A stretch of DNA of 64,000 nt from Phycisphaerae bacterium (GTDB lineage Bacteria; Planctomycetota; Phycisphaerae; Phycisphaerales; UBA1924): NCBI GenBank assembly GCA_016794925.1, contig JAEUIW010000008.1, positions 103,423 to 167,422 of the forward strand, given 5' to 3'. Shown here one piece after another: positions 26,791 through 35,909 of this stretch. A program made the position numbers and the translations under genes. The stretch's first letter is position 1, and each line of letters opens with the position of its first letter. Below the pieces are notes generated by a model. It worked only from the letters and a program-made list of their open reading frames with translations. It was not told the DNA's origin and did no database searches.

Positions 26791-27990
26791 ATGGAACGCC
26801 GCTCGCGTCCATCCCGCTCCTTCCGCGCGCTCGCCGCGTCCGCCTCGCTCGTCGCGGCCGCGACGGGAACAACCGCCGCGCGTGCGGACTTCTCCTTCCC
26901 GGATTTCTCCTCCACCGCCGACCTGGGCCTGTACGGCGCGGCGACCGAGAACCAGAACCGCCTGCGCCTGACCGGCGCTGAAGTGAGCAACCAGTTCGGC
27001 GGCGCCTTCGTGCGTCAGTCCGAACGGCTGCGTGACGGATTCCGCACGTCGTTCCAGTTCCGGATCTCGGACCCGCGCGGACCCGCGGACGCGGACGGTC
27101 GCGTGGGCGGCGACGGGCTGGCGCTGGTTGTGCTCGGCGACGACTCGAACCTCGGGATTCTCGCGCAGCGACGGGCCATCGGATACGACGGGCTGCGGGG
27201 CGCCCTCGTCGTCGAGTTCGACACGCGCCGCGACCCCGATCAGTCCGACCCGCCGGGCTGCCACATCTCCGTGCACATCGCGGGCGCGAACGGCGCGGCG
27301 TCGGTCTCCGAGCACACCTCGATCGCGCTCTCGAGTTTCGACGACGACTTCAACGACGACCGCCCGCACACCGTGATCATCGACTACACGCCCGGCACGC
27401 TCAGCGTGTACTTCGACCGCGCCGACCAACCCGTCGTCACGGTCGAGCTCGACCTGGAGTCCACGGTGGAGCTGCGCGACGGCAAGGCGTTCGTGGGCCT
27501 GGTCGCCTCGACTTCCGATTCGCGGCAGAATCACGACATCCTGACGTGGTCACTCACCGGCACGCAGGGGGGACGTGCCGTCGCGTTCGCGGTCTTCGCC
27601 GCGATCCGCTCACCGGGCGTCTACGCCGACCGGGCCGCGGAGTACAGCCTCCCGCTCCCGCAGATCGAGTCGCCGGGCTCGTCCGGGCGCGCCGCGCCCG
27701 TGACCCAGGACGTGCAGGCGCCCAACAGCAGTTCGTCGCGCGGCATCGATCCGCCGAGGGACCCCAACGCCACCACCGGCACGCCCGCGGTCCCTGACAA
27801 GCCCGACGCCGGGTCCACGTCGCTCCCCCCGGGGGAGCTGCCGCCCCCCGAGTTGCCGCCCATCGACCCCCCCGCCGCGCCCCCGACAAGCGAACCACCG
27901 CCGGTTGTGCCCAGCCCGATCGGAGCTCCGGCGCTGGGCGCGTTGGCAACCTGGACCGCCCTGCGACGCCGCCGGGGGCCGATCGATTGA
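26791..27990 (+). CDS. Secreted lectin-like protein with PEP-CTERM-like tail
   Basis: 399 aa. A signal peptide with a basic start (RRSRPSRSFRALAASASLVA) is cleaved near residue 32. Residues ~33-250 are a beta-sandwich resembling legume-type (L-type) lectins: FRTSFQFRISD, GDGLALVVLGDD, ALVVEFDTR and DDRPHTVIIDYTPG with YFD. A Pro/Ser/Thr-rich spacer (~285-370) leads to a C-terminal signal-like end, VPSPIGAPALGALATWTALRRRR. This has the PEP-CTERM layout (Pro-containing motif, hydrophobic helix, Arg cluster) used for exosortase sorting, although the exact VPEP is not present. The gene is followed by a strong terminator. Confidence 0.75.
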   Translation: MERRSRPSRSFRALAASASLVAAATGTTAARADFSFPDFSSTADLGLYGAATENQNRLRLTGAEVSNQFGGAFVRQSERLRDGFRTSFQFRISDPRGPADADGRVGGDGLALVVLGDDSNLGILAQRRAIGYDGLRGALVVEFDTRRDPDQSDPPGCHISVHIAGANGAASVSEHTSIALSSFDDDFNDDRPHTVIIDYTPGTLSVYFDRADQPVVTVELDLESTVELRDGKAFVGLVASTSDSRQNHDILTWSLTGTQGGRAVAFAVFAAIRSPGVYADRAAEYSLPLPQIESPGSSGRAAPVTQDVQAPNSSSSRGIDPPRDPNATTGTPAVPDKPDAGSTSLPPGELPPPELPPIDPPAAPPTSEPPPVVPSPIGAPALGALATWTALRRRRGPID

Positions 27991-28024
27991 CCGCACACGC
28001 GGAGAGAGAGTGCTTCCTTGGGGG

Positions 28025-28060
28025 AGGCCCCCTGTCGAGCGGCAGGGGGCCTTCTTGTTT
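28025..28060 (+). terminator. Intrinsic terminator after the lectin-like gene
   Basis: 10-bp stem (28025-28034 with 28043-28052), 8-nt loop TCGAGCGG, then TCTTGTTT. It also lies just after the end of the convergent phosphofructokinase gene. Confidence 0.85.
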
Positions 28061-28073
28061 CTCGCAGCGGGAC

Positions 28074-29315
28074 TCAGAGTCGCGCGAGGTCCGGCAGCGG
28101 CCCGACGAGCGGAAGGGCGTAGTCCAGGAACGCGCGCGAGACGTTGCTCGCACCGTCGATGAACTCGGGCGGCATGTGCCGTGTCTTTGCCGCGACTTCC
28201 GACAACTCGACGCGCGCGAAGTCGCTCACGTACCGCTCGCCCGGGCGACCACCGCTCACCCGCACGACCGCCACGGAGCCGTCCCGCTCGCCTCGGGCCG
28301 CCAGCGTGGCCGCGAAACGACCCGCCCGGCGCGCTTCGCGGACATCGATCGGGGATGGGTCCGGCCAGCACCGCTGCACGTACCCGAACGTGTCGGCCCG
28401 CACGCGTGGCGGCTTGCCGCCCTTGGGGGTCAGCCGCGCCTTGAGAACATCCCCCAGCGCGTCCCCGAGGGCGCCCGAACCCGACAACTGGACGTTCCCG
28501 TGCGCATCGGTCTGGCCGCCCCGGATCAGCGTCGCCCCGATCGCCTCGCCCCGGGCGTCCTGGATCCCCTCGCTCACGGCGATGTGGCACCGACCCTTTC
28601 GCGCGTAGATCCCCTCCACCTCCCCGACGAAGCGATCCGTGTCGAACGGCACCTCCGGAAGATAGATGAGCTGCGGCCCGTCCGAACTGCCCTCGACCCG
28701 GTCGTGGCGGCGGGCCAGCGCGCTCGCCGCGGTCAAGAAGCCGGCGTGGCGGCCCATGATCACGTTGATCTTGATTCCGGGGAGCGAGATGTTGTCGAGA
28801 AAATCCGCCATGCACGCCATGGCCACGAAGCGCGCGGCCGAGGGGTACCCCGGGCAGTGATCGCACGTCACCAGATCATTGTCCACCGTCTTGGGGACGT
28901 GGAAGCATCGCAATTCGTACCCCGTCGCGCGTGCCATCTCGCTCACGATGCGGCACGTGTCCGACGAATCATTCCCGCCGATGTAATAGAAGTACCGCAC
29001 GTCGTGCCGCGCGCACGCGGCGAGGACGCGCTCGCAGTACGGCCCATCCGGCTTGTCGCGCGTGCTCCCCAGCGCCGCCGAAGGCGTCGCGGCCAGATGA
29101 TCCAGAAAATCCTGATCGAGGCCGGTGAGGTCGTGGAGCTCGTCCTTGACGAATCCCTTCACGCCGTGTCGCATTCCGAAGATCCGCCGCACCGTCCCCG
29201 TGGCGATCAGCCCCTGCCGCAGGCCCTCGATCACCCCCACGAGCGACTGGTTGATGACCGCCGTCGGGCCCCCCGACTGACCGATGACCGCGTTCCCGAC
29301 CGGCACGTCCTTCAT
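28074..29315 (-). CDS. pfp: 6-phosphofructokinase, probably pyrophosphate-dependent
   Basis: 413 aa, the size of the PPi-type group. It phosphorylates fructose 6-phosphate in glycolysis. Seen: GQSGGPTAVINQS at the N-terminus, GGNDSSDT where ATP enzymes read GGDGS, VPKTVDNDL where ATP enzymes read PGTIDND, and MGRHAGF. The Asp after GGN and the Lys in PKTVDND are the two residues known to mark the pyrophosphate-using type. It is last in a four-gene minus-strand operon, 30 nt after neuC, an unusual partner. A reversible PPi enzyme is the best call. Confidence 0.92.
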   Translation of the reverse strand: MKDVPVGNAVIGQSGGPTAVINQSLVGVIEGLRQGLIATGTVRRIFGMRHGVKGFVKDELHDLTGLDQDFLDHLAATPSAALGSTRDKPDGPYCERVLAACARHDVRYFYYIGGNDSSDTCRIVSEMARATGYELRCFHVPKTVDNDLVTCDHCPGYPSAARFVAMACMADFLDNISLPGIKINVIMGRHAGFLTAASALARRHDRVEGSSDGPQLIYLPEVPFDTDRFVGEVEGIYARKGRCHIAVSEGIQDARGEAIGATLIRGGQTDAHGNVQLSGSGALGDALGDVLKARLTPKGGKPPRVRADTFGYVQRCWPDPSPIDVREARRAGRFAATLAARGERDGSVAVVRVSGGRPGERYVSDFARVELSEVAAKTRHMPPEFIDGASNVSRAFLDYALPLVGPLPDLARL

Positions 29316-29345
29316 GATGGGCCAATGGTACCGGCCCCGGCCGCG

Positions 29346-30527
29346 TCAGTACGCGTTCCGCTTGCGCCGCAACTCGGCATCGCGCGGATCGATCCCCGCC
29401 AGCAGTTCCGCGATGCGCGCACCGGCCCTCCCGTCACCGAACGTGCGCGCGTATCGCGTGCGCCCGCGCGGACGCAGGGCCCGGCGGATCGCGTCGTCCA
29501 CCGCGGGCCCCTCCGCCACGGGGACGTCGATCACGTTCCCGGCCCGCTCCCGCCCCGCCTGCCGACGCCCGAGGTTCACCGCCCGCACGCCCAACGCCGC
29601 ACACTCGATGAGCCCCGCCGACGAATTCCCGATCAGGCACCCGTGGGCGCGGACCCTGAGCAGCAACCCCAGGAACGACTCCCGGGCCAGGTGCTGGCGA
29701 AACACCACCCCCCCCATCGGCGTCCCTCGGCGCAGCCGACCGAGGATCGGAGCCAGAACCGCCTCCCGCCCCGGGTCGTGGTTCGGCGCCAGGACCAGCA
29801 GCGGCTCGACGGCGTGCGCCCGCGCCGCGCGCAACGCCGCCTCCGTAAAGCTCCGATCCGCGAACGAATCGCCCGAGGGATGCATCAGGAGCACGGCCCG
29901 GGGCCGTCCCAGATCCTCCCATGAGTCTTCATCGAGCGCACGAATGTGACCCGGGCGAAGACCATCGATCGCGGGCGAACCGACCACATGGACCCGCTCC
30001 GCCGGTTCCCCCATCCGGATCAACCGCCCCGCGGACCGCCGCGTCGCGGCCAGATGCAGATGCGCGAGCTTGCTGATCGCGTGCCGCATCGCCTCGTCGG
30101 CGATCCCCTCGGCCCGATCGCCCCCGTGCACATGCGCCACCGCCCACCCGCCGATGCTCGCCGCGGCGGCGGCCGCGAAGGCCTCGATCCGATCCCCGAG
30201 CACCACGACCCAGTCCGGCCTCTCCCGCGCGAAGACCCGCGCGAAGGACGCCATCCCGCGCCCCGCCGCGCCGGCGTCGTCCGCTCGTTCCGTCCGCCCG
30301 CTCCGCGCCGCCCGCTGCATCCGCACCTCGGCCACGATCGGGTACGAGGCCCGCACTTCCCGGATCGTGCGCGCCGGCGCCAGGAAGTGAGCCCCCGCGG
30401 CAACCAGCCGCCGCTCCAGCCGCGGGTGCGCCGCGACCGCGTCGATCACCGGACGCAACAGGCCGAACTCGGCCCGCGACCCGGTCACGATGCAGACCCG
30501 TCGGCACGCCGCACGGCCTCGGCTCAC
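29346..30527 (-). CDS. neuC: UDP-N-acetylglucosamine 2-epimerase (hydrolysing), NeuC-type
   Basis: 393 aa from GTG 30527. The start overlaps the stop of the NeuAB gene (GTGA). This enzyme hydrolyses and epimerises a UDP-sugar to a free ManNAc-type sugar, the first step toward nonulosonic acids. GT-B fold motifs are visible: VTGSRAEFGLLRPVI, VLGDRIEAFAAAAAA, AHVHGGDRAEGIADE, and NSSAGLIECAALGVRAVNLG with the C-terminal GNVIDVP. NeuC supplies the substrate for the NeuB half of its upstream neighbour. Whether the sugar is ManNAc or a 2,4-diamino relative (leading to legionaminic acid) is not decidable. Confidence 0.93.
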   Translation of the reverse strand: MSRGRAACRRVCIVTGSRAEFGLLRPVIDAVAAHPRLERRLVAAGAHFLAPARTIREVRASYPIVAEVRMQRAARSGRTERADDAGAAGRGMASFARVFARERPDWVVVLGDRIEAFAAAAAASIGGWAVAHVHGGDRAEGIADEAMRHAISKLAHLHLAATRRSAGRLIRMGEPAERVHVVGSPAIDGLRPGHIRALDEDSWEDLGRPRAVLLMHPSGDSFADRSFTEAALRAARAHAVEPLLVLAPNHDPGREAVLAPILGRLRRGTPMGGVVFRQHLARESFLGLLLRVRAHGCLIGNSSAGLIECAALGVRAVNLGRRQAGRERAGNVIDVPVAEGPAVDDAIRRALRPRGRTRYARTFGDGRAGARIAELLAGIDPRDAELRRKRNAY

Positions 30528-32314
30528 GCCAGGTCCTCCTCGGACAGCGCCTCGTCGGCGCCCACGGCCCGGCTCAACGAGCGCCCGATCACATCATCGA
30601 TCCGCCACGGCTCGAGGCCGACGCCCGGCCGCTTCACGCACAGATCATGCTCGTCGAGCACGTGCCCGGCCGGCAGTCCACGTCGCGTCGTGAGCGACTG
30701 ACGCGACACCTGCCGCACGTCCCGCTCGCACGCCAGCAGGTGCTTGCCGACCGGCCCGAGCATCCTCGCCGCCCGGCGCGCCGACCGCACGTAACACCCG
30801 AAACCAGCCGGGTCCAGCGACGCCGCGTGATCCGGCCCCGAGGCGCCCCGGTCGTACGTGAGGTGCTTCTCGAGGATCGACGCCCCCGCCGCCACCGCCA
30901 GCGCGCCCGTGTCCACGGCGTCCGTGTGATCGCTGTACCCGGTCACGCGGCCCAGACGCTCCGCCAGGGCCCGGATCCCGGCCAGCGCGGCGTGCTCCTC
31001 CGCGGCCGGGTAGCTGCTCACGCACTGAAGGAACCCGACCCGATCCGACGCGTGCGCCAGCCAACCCGCGGCACGCCCGATCTCGTCCGGCGTCGCCGCG
31101 CCCGTGCTCACGAGCAGCGGCTTGCCCGTCCGTGCCAGCGCCGCGAGCAGCCGCCGATGCACCACGTCGGGCGAGGCCGTCTTGTACGCGTCCCACGGCA
31201 GCCGTTCGGCCTCCTCCACCAGCTCCGTGCTGAAGACCGTGACGATCGCGTGCACGCCGCGCTGGTGCGCCCGATCCACCACGGGCCGCAGCGCCTCGGC
31301 GCTCAATTGCAGCCCCCGCAGCATGTCGGCCGGGTCGGTCGCGCCCGCGCGACGCTGGTAATCCGCGAGCCGCGCCGCCCGCCCCATGAGCAGGTCCGCC
31401 CGGAATAGCTGCAGCTTGATCGCGTCCGCGCCGGCCTCCGCCGCGGCATCGACCAGCTCCAGCGCCCGCTCCACGGACCCGTCGTGGTTCACACCCAGTT
31501 CCGCGATCACGTACGGTTCATGCCCGGGCCCGATCCGCCGACCCGAAATCGCCAACCCCGGCGCGGCCGGCGCCGCCGCGCCGCGCAGCGCCCCCTCGGC
31601 CACCGCCAGGTCGGCCGGCGTATCGATGTCGATCACCTCTCCCTCGCGGGTCAGCACGCCGCGCCGATCGCGCCCGAGGAACGCGTGCGGGCCGTCCCCG
31701 GCCCCGTGGACCTCCAGCATCAGCGCCCGGCGGGTCACCGCCAGCACGCCCCCATCGGGGATGTGCGCCGGCGGCAGATCCTGCCTCCGGAACACACCGT
31801 GGTTGAGCACCGGCCCCTCCCACGGCCGCACCCGCCCCAGCTCCGGCTCCACCACGCACGTCCACCACGGGTGGAACTTGCCCACCGGCGCGTAGCTCTG
31901 CACGCTGTCGCAACCGGTCCGCGCCAGGACGTCCAGCGCACGATCGATGAGCCCGTCCGGCCGCACCGGCACGTTCGCGTAGAGCAGCACCACCGGCCTC
32001 GACCCGTCCGCCGCGATCAGCCCCTGCGCCTCGAGGTCCCGCAGCGCGTGCCGGGCCGCGTCGTCCACCCGCGCCGCGTCGCTGGCGAGCGCCGCGGGAC
32101 GCGCCGAAACCAACGCCCCCATTTCCTTCGCGAGCGATGCGATCGCGCCGTCGTCGGTCGACACGCACACCCGCGCCACCCCGCGCGCGGCCCGCGCCGC
32201 CGCGATCGTCCATGCCGCGCACGGCCGCCCCCCCACCCACGCGCGGTTCTTCCCCGGCACCCCCTTGCTCCCCGCCCGCGCCAGGATGATCACGACCGCG
32301 TCAGGCCGCTCCAC
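30524..32314 (-). CDS. Fused CMP-nonulosonate synthetase (NeuA-like) and N-acetylneuraminate synthase (NeuB)
   Basis: About 596 aa from GTG 32314, which has GGAGGAG spaced ~7 nt; GTG 32320 and a longer start at 32383 are less likely. Residues ~1-235 are a NeuA-type cytidylyltransferase (ILARAGSKGVPGKNR near residue 10). Residues ~240-596 are NeuB: AELGVNHDGS, KLQLF, YKTASPD, KPLLVSTGAAT, GYSDHT, ILEKHLTYDR and GPDHAASLDP, ending in a SAF antifreeze-like domain (QSLTTRRGLPAGHVL). NeuB condenses phosphoenolpyruvate with the NeuC sugar; NeuA loads the acid onto CMP. A NeuA-NeuB fusion is unusual; the two are normally separate genes. It overlaps the DUF115 gene by 14 nt. Confidence 0.92.
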   Translation of the reverse strand: MERPDAVVIILARAGSKGVPGKNRAWVGGRPCAAWTIAAARAARGVARVCVSTDDGAIASLAKEMGALVSARPAALASDAARVDDAARHALRDLEAQGLIAADGSRPVVLLYANVPVRPDGLIDRALDVLARTGCDSVQSYAPVGKFHPWWTCVVEPELGRVRPWEGPVLNHGVFRRQDLPPAHIPDGGVLAVTRRALMLEVHGAGDGPHAFLGRDRRGVLTREGEVIDIDTPADLAVAEGALRGAAAPAAPGLAISGRRIGPGHEPYVIAELGVNHDGSVERALELVDAAAEAGADAIKLQLFRADLLMGRAARLADYQRRAGATDPADMLRGLQLSAEALRPVVDRAHQRGVHAIVTVFSTELVEEAERLPWDAYKTASPDVVHRRLLAALARTGKPLLVSTGAATPDEIGRAAGWLAHASDRVGFLQCVSSYPAAEEHAALAGIRALAERLGRVTGYSDHTDAVDTGALAVAAGASILEKHLTYDRGASGPDHAASLDPAGFGCYVRSARRAARMLGPVGKHLLACERDVRQVSRQSLTTRRGLPAGHVLDEHDLCVKRPGVGLEPWRIDDVIGRSLSRAVGADEALSEEDLA

Positions 32315-35300
32315 GCGCACGCTCCTCCAGCACCTCGGCCCAGACCTCCGCCAGATCCCGCTCCCCCGTGTCGCGACGGGCACCGCCAGGCTCCTCGACG
32401 ACGCCGTCCGGACCCACGCTCAGCTCGCTCCGAAGAGCCCGCGCGGTCGCCAACGCGGGCACGGGCAACGCCGTGATCCGACCCGAAGCCGCGCCCGGCG
32501 GATCGATCACGCTCCCGCCCGCGAGCATGATCCACCGGTCATGGAATGCCTCGATCTGCTCCAGCGTCGCGTCGCACCGCGTGATCCGCGGCAGCACCCA
32601 GCACTCCGGAAGCCCGCCGGTTCGCCCCCACGGCACGCGGTTCGCCAGCAACCACATGAGCCCCGCGTGGACCCGCTCGAACGCTCCGCCCCCGTCGATC
32701 CCCGATCCCCCGACGCCGACATCCCCTCGCGCCGCCGCGTACCCCCGAGCGTCCTCCGCGAGCAGATCCACCGACACCACCCCCACCCCGCCCCACCCCT
32801 CCGCGAGGCACGCCGCCGGGTTCGTGCCGCTCGTCAAGCCGGTGCGGACGTGCACCTCCGCGCCCGCCTGACGCGCCGCACGCACGATCGCAACGAAGGA
32901 CTCATGCGCCAGCGGATCGTCACCGGGCCAGCGCCCCGACAGCGTCACGCGAACTCCGGGCGACAGCTCGCCGGCGCGGTGCAGCAGCAGACGCGCCAGG
33001 CCCGGGTCCATCCGCTCGTCCCCGCCCACCAGCCGCAGGCGCAGGTGCGGCGGGCCCGCGGGCGTGTGCCGCGCCCACGCACCGGCGGCCGCCGACGCGA
33101 CCGCCCCGGCGTTCGCGTCGGCGCACGGTTCCCCGAGCGCGTCGAGCACCCCGCGGATCACGGCGCGGCCCTCGGGCGTGTCCGCGATGCAGCGCCCGGG
33201 CACATCCCGGACTCCGGCCTCGACCTGAACGCAGACGCTCGAAGCGATCATGTCCGGCGCGGGCGCGATCGGCACGTACCCGAGCACGCCCCCGAAACTC
33301 GCCAACGGGCCCGCGCTCCGCTGCTTCTGTCCCATCTCCTCGGCGAGTGAACGCGACACCACGCACGGCCCTAATCCGCACCCCGCCTGCGAGAACACCA
33401 GCCGATGCTGCTCGGGATTCTCCCGGAACCGCTCCAGCATCTCCGCGCACAACGCGGGATCGATCAGGCTCCAATCCGCCCCCAGCAGCATCGCCCCATC
33501 CGCTCCCCGCTCCGAGAGGATCCGCGCCAGCAGCGCCGGATCGATCACCTCGTCGAACACCGACAGGTTCCCCGGCCCGCCGCGCCACGAGGCATCCGAC
33601 CACGCGCGGGACGCGCGCACCCCGCGCGCTCGCGCCCCCAGCGGCCCACCCTCCGCCTCCTCGGTCCGCACCACCTCGATCGACGGGCCCCGCGCGGCCC
33701 GCCCGCTCGCGCCGAGCACGCCCTCCAGCCGCCGCGCATCCTCGGTCACAAGGACGACCGATGCCAGACCCGGCACCCGCGCGAGCCGATCGAGCGTCAA
33801 CGCCAGCGCCGTTCGCCCACGCCAGAGAGGCTCCCCAAGATCCCGGGCACGCCCGAGCGGAGAGACCCGCGTGTGCGCCCCGACCACCGCCACGACACGC
33901 GCGCCGATCATCCCCGACTCCGCCGCCTCGCCCGAAACCGGCCTCGCGCGCGACGCCGCCCCCCCCGGCCCCTCGGGCTCATCACGCACCATCTTCGACG
34001 CGCCTTCCAGCGTCGCCGCCGCGCGCTCCAGCATCACGCGCAACCCTTCCGACGAGCGTTCGATCGCCTCCACATTCCGCACGTCTCGCTCGATCTCCCG
34101 CCGCTGCCGCTCGAGCGTGCCCGGGGTCGAGCGCATGTGGATCGACCGGTCCGCCTTCACCCGGTTGAACACCCCGATCTGGTTCAGGTACTGCACCAGC
34201 CCGAAGGCGGACTCGTGCGCCACCGCCTCGTCACGCAGCGCGTACACACGCCCGATCAGTTCGTTCACCCGGCCCTGATCGGCGTGGACCTCGAGCATCT
34301 CGGTCAGCAGCCGCGCCGCCGTGCGCCCCAGCTCCGCGATCCGGGCCGCGTCCCGCCCCAGCTTCCGCACCCGCTCCATCACCCGGTAACGCTCGATCGG
34401 CCGTGGACCGTCCGTCGCGGGCGCCGGATCGACCGGGGCGCGCGCCTGCGCCAGCTCCGCGTCGATCACGTCCCGCAGCCGTCGCGTCGCGGCCCCCTGC
34501 TTGGCCACGCCTCCCTCCGTGGCGTCGATGACCCCCAATCCCCGGGTCCGGTCCGCGGCAAAGTCACGCTCGAACTGCACCAGGTACGCCGACATCTGCT
34601 CGTCCGTGTAGATCGAGCCCCCGCGCACGTCCTTCAGCCGCCGCAGCGTCCGACGCGCGCGCGCGATCCGCTCCCACTCCATCATCTCCAGCGTCCGGAA
34701 CTCGTTCAGTTCCGCGGCCCACACCCGATGCGCGGCGGCGTGCGCCGCGTAGTACTGCCCGTCCGTGAAGCCGAGGTCCTGGCCGACCAGCACCACCGGG
34801 TCGCACCCCAGGTGCCGCGACAGGTAGTACGCCAGGTGCGCGACCGTCGCCCCGGGTTGCAGCCGGCCCATCTCGCGCCGCAGCCGCGGTCCGAGCAGCC
34901 GGTCCAGGAATTCGTCCCCCACGCAACGGATCGGGCCGGGGTAGCTCTCCAGGATCGCGGGGTTCGCTTTCGGCTCCACCACCAGCGTCACGTCCCGCAC
35001 CCGCTCCGGCGTCAGCCCCTCGTAGAACCGGCGGCTGATCTCATGGTAATCCAACGCCGTGACAAAGTGCGGCCGGATGCCCCGCTCGAGCAGCGTCCGC
35101 AACACCGTCTGCACCGCCACGATCACGAATCGGTCACGCACCCCCGGACGCGCCAGCTCGTCGATGTTCCGCGCCAGGCTCGGGCCCGCGCTCACCACGA
35201 TCGCAGGCCGGCCTCGCGCCACCCCCTCCAGCGACGCCACACCCGGGCACGACGTGTACCGGTCCAGGTTCTGCGTCGCGTTCCGCAGCGTCACGCCCAC

Positions 35301-35909
35301 CTGCACCAGCGTCGTCACCACCGTCGTCCGCACCGCCCGCATCACCCCGGTGAAGTTCTCCATGAACCGCGACGACGTGTCCCCCAACCGCGCCCGGCTC
35401 GGCGGGTGCTCCAGCGTCGCCAGCCCCATCGCCAGCACGCCCTCCAGGCCGCCCACCGCGCTCGACATCGCCCCCGTGTCCGATGCGTCGGTCAGCACGA
35501 TCAGGTTCGTGCGCTCGATCCAATCCGAGTGATCGATCCGCTCCAGCACGCCCCGCAGCAGGCCCACGTCCGGCTCGAACACCACCAGCACGCCCGTCTT
35601 CGCCAGCCGGCGCGCCACCGCCCCGACGTGGTGCCCCGCCCCGAAGCCCAGCACCACCACCGCCGCGGAAGCCTCCACGTCCACCGTGCCGGCGAGCCGC
35701 TCCGCCTCCTCCAACGGCCGACGCCGAGAGGCCAGTTGCCGCGCCTCGGGACCCGTCCCGACCAGCACCGACGGGACCCCATCGTCCGTTTCGACGAACT
35801 GAAGATCGGCCCGCGCTTCGACCGCCCGGATCGCCTCCGCCGCGCCCGGCGAGTTCCGTTCCAAAAGCTCCAGGTTGCGCTCCAGGGTGCTCCGCTGCGT
35901 GATCAGCAC
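32301..35909 (-). CDS. Motility-associated factor (Maf/DUF115) glycosyltransferase with extra C-terminal domains
   Basis: 1202 aa from GTG 35909 (AAGGAG 5 nt upstream); an ATG at 35975 would extend it by 22. Residues ~1-640 are the Maf/DUF115 (MptE-like) region that transfers nonulosonic acids to flagellin: VVVLGFGAGHHVGAVAR, AIVVSAGPSLARNIDEL and VVLVGQDLGFTDGQYYAAH. Residues ~670-890 look like a nucleotidyltransferase fold (VVAVVGAHTRVSPLGRA, ASVVLVTEDARRLEG). Residues ~935-1150 resemble a radical SAM barrel (LRLVGGDERMDP, VHVRTGLTSG, VLPRITRCDATLEQIEAF) but no CxxxCxxC is present. Downstream NeuAB and NeuC give the sugar donor. The first part is well supported; the later parts are pattern-based. 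Confidence 0.88.
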   Translation of the reverse strand: MLITQRSTLERNLELLERNSPGAAEAIRAVEARADLQFVETDDGVPSVLVGTGPEARQLASRRRPLEEAERLAGTVDVEASAAVVVLGFGAGHHVGAVARRLAKTGVLVVFEPDVGLLRGVLERIDHSDWIERTNLIVLTDASDTGAMSSAVGGLEGVLAMGLATLEHPPSRARLGDTSSRFMENFTGVMRAVRTTVVTTLVQVGVTLRNATQNLDRYTSCPGVASLEGVARGRPAIVVSAGPSLARNIDELARPGVRDRFVIVAVQTVLRTLLERGIRPHFVTALDYHEISRRFYEGLTPERVRDVTLVVEPKANPAILESYPGPIRCVGDEFLDRLLGPRLRREMGRLQPGATVAHLAYYLSRHLGCDPVVLVGQDLGFTDGQYYAAHAAAHRVWAAELNEFRTLEMMEWERIARARRTLRRLKDVRGGSIYTDEQMSAYLVQFERDFAADRTRGLGVIDATEGGVAKQGAATRRLRDVIDAELAQARAPVDPAPATDGPRPIERYRVMERVRKLGRDAARIAELGRTAARLLTEMLEVHADQGRVNELIGRVYALRDEAVAHESAFGLVQYLNQIGVFNRVKADRSIHMRSTPGTLERQRREIERDVRNVEAIERSSEGLRVMLERAAATLEGASKMVRDEPEGPGGAASRARPVSGEAAESGMIGARVVAVVGAHTRVSPLGRARDLGEPLWRGRTALALTLDRLARVPGLASVVLVTEDARRLEGVLGASGRAARGPSIEVVRTEEAEGGPLGARARGVRASRAWSDASWRGGPGNLSVFDEVIDPALLARILSERGADGAMLLGADWSLIDPALCAEMLERFRENPEQHRLVFSQAGCGLGPCVVSRSLAEEMGQKQRSAGPLASFGGVLGYVPIAPAPDMIASSVCVQVEAGVRDVPGRCIADTPEGRAVIRGVLDALGEPCADANAGAVASAAAGAWARHTPAGPPHLRLRLVGGDERMDPGLARLLLHRAGELSPGVRVTLSGRWPGDDPLAHESFVAIVRAARQAGAEVHVRTGLTSGTNPAACLAEGWGGVGVVSVDLLAEDARGYAAARGDVGVGGSGIDGGGAFERVHAGLMWLLANRVPWGRTGGLPECWVLPRITRCDATLEQIEAFHDRWIMLAGGSVIDPPGAASGRITALPVPALATARALRSELSVGPDGVVEEPGGARRDTGERDLAEVWAEVLEERARGAA

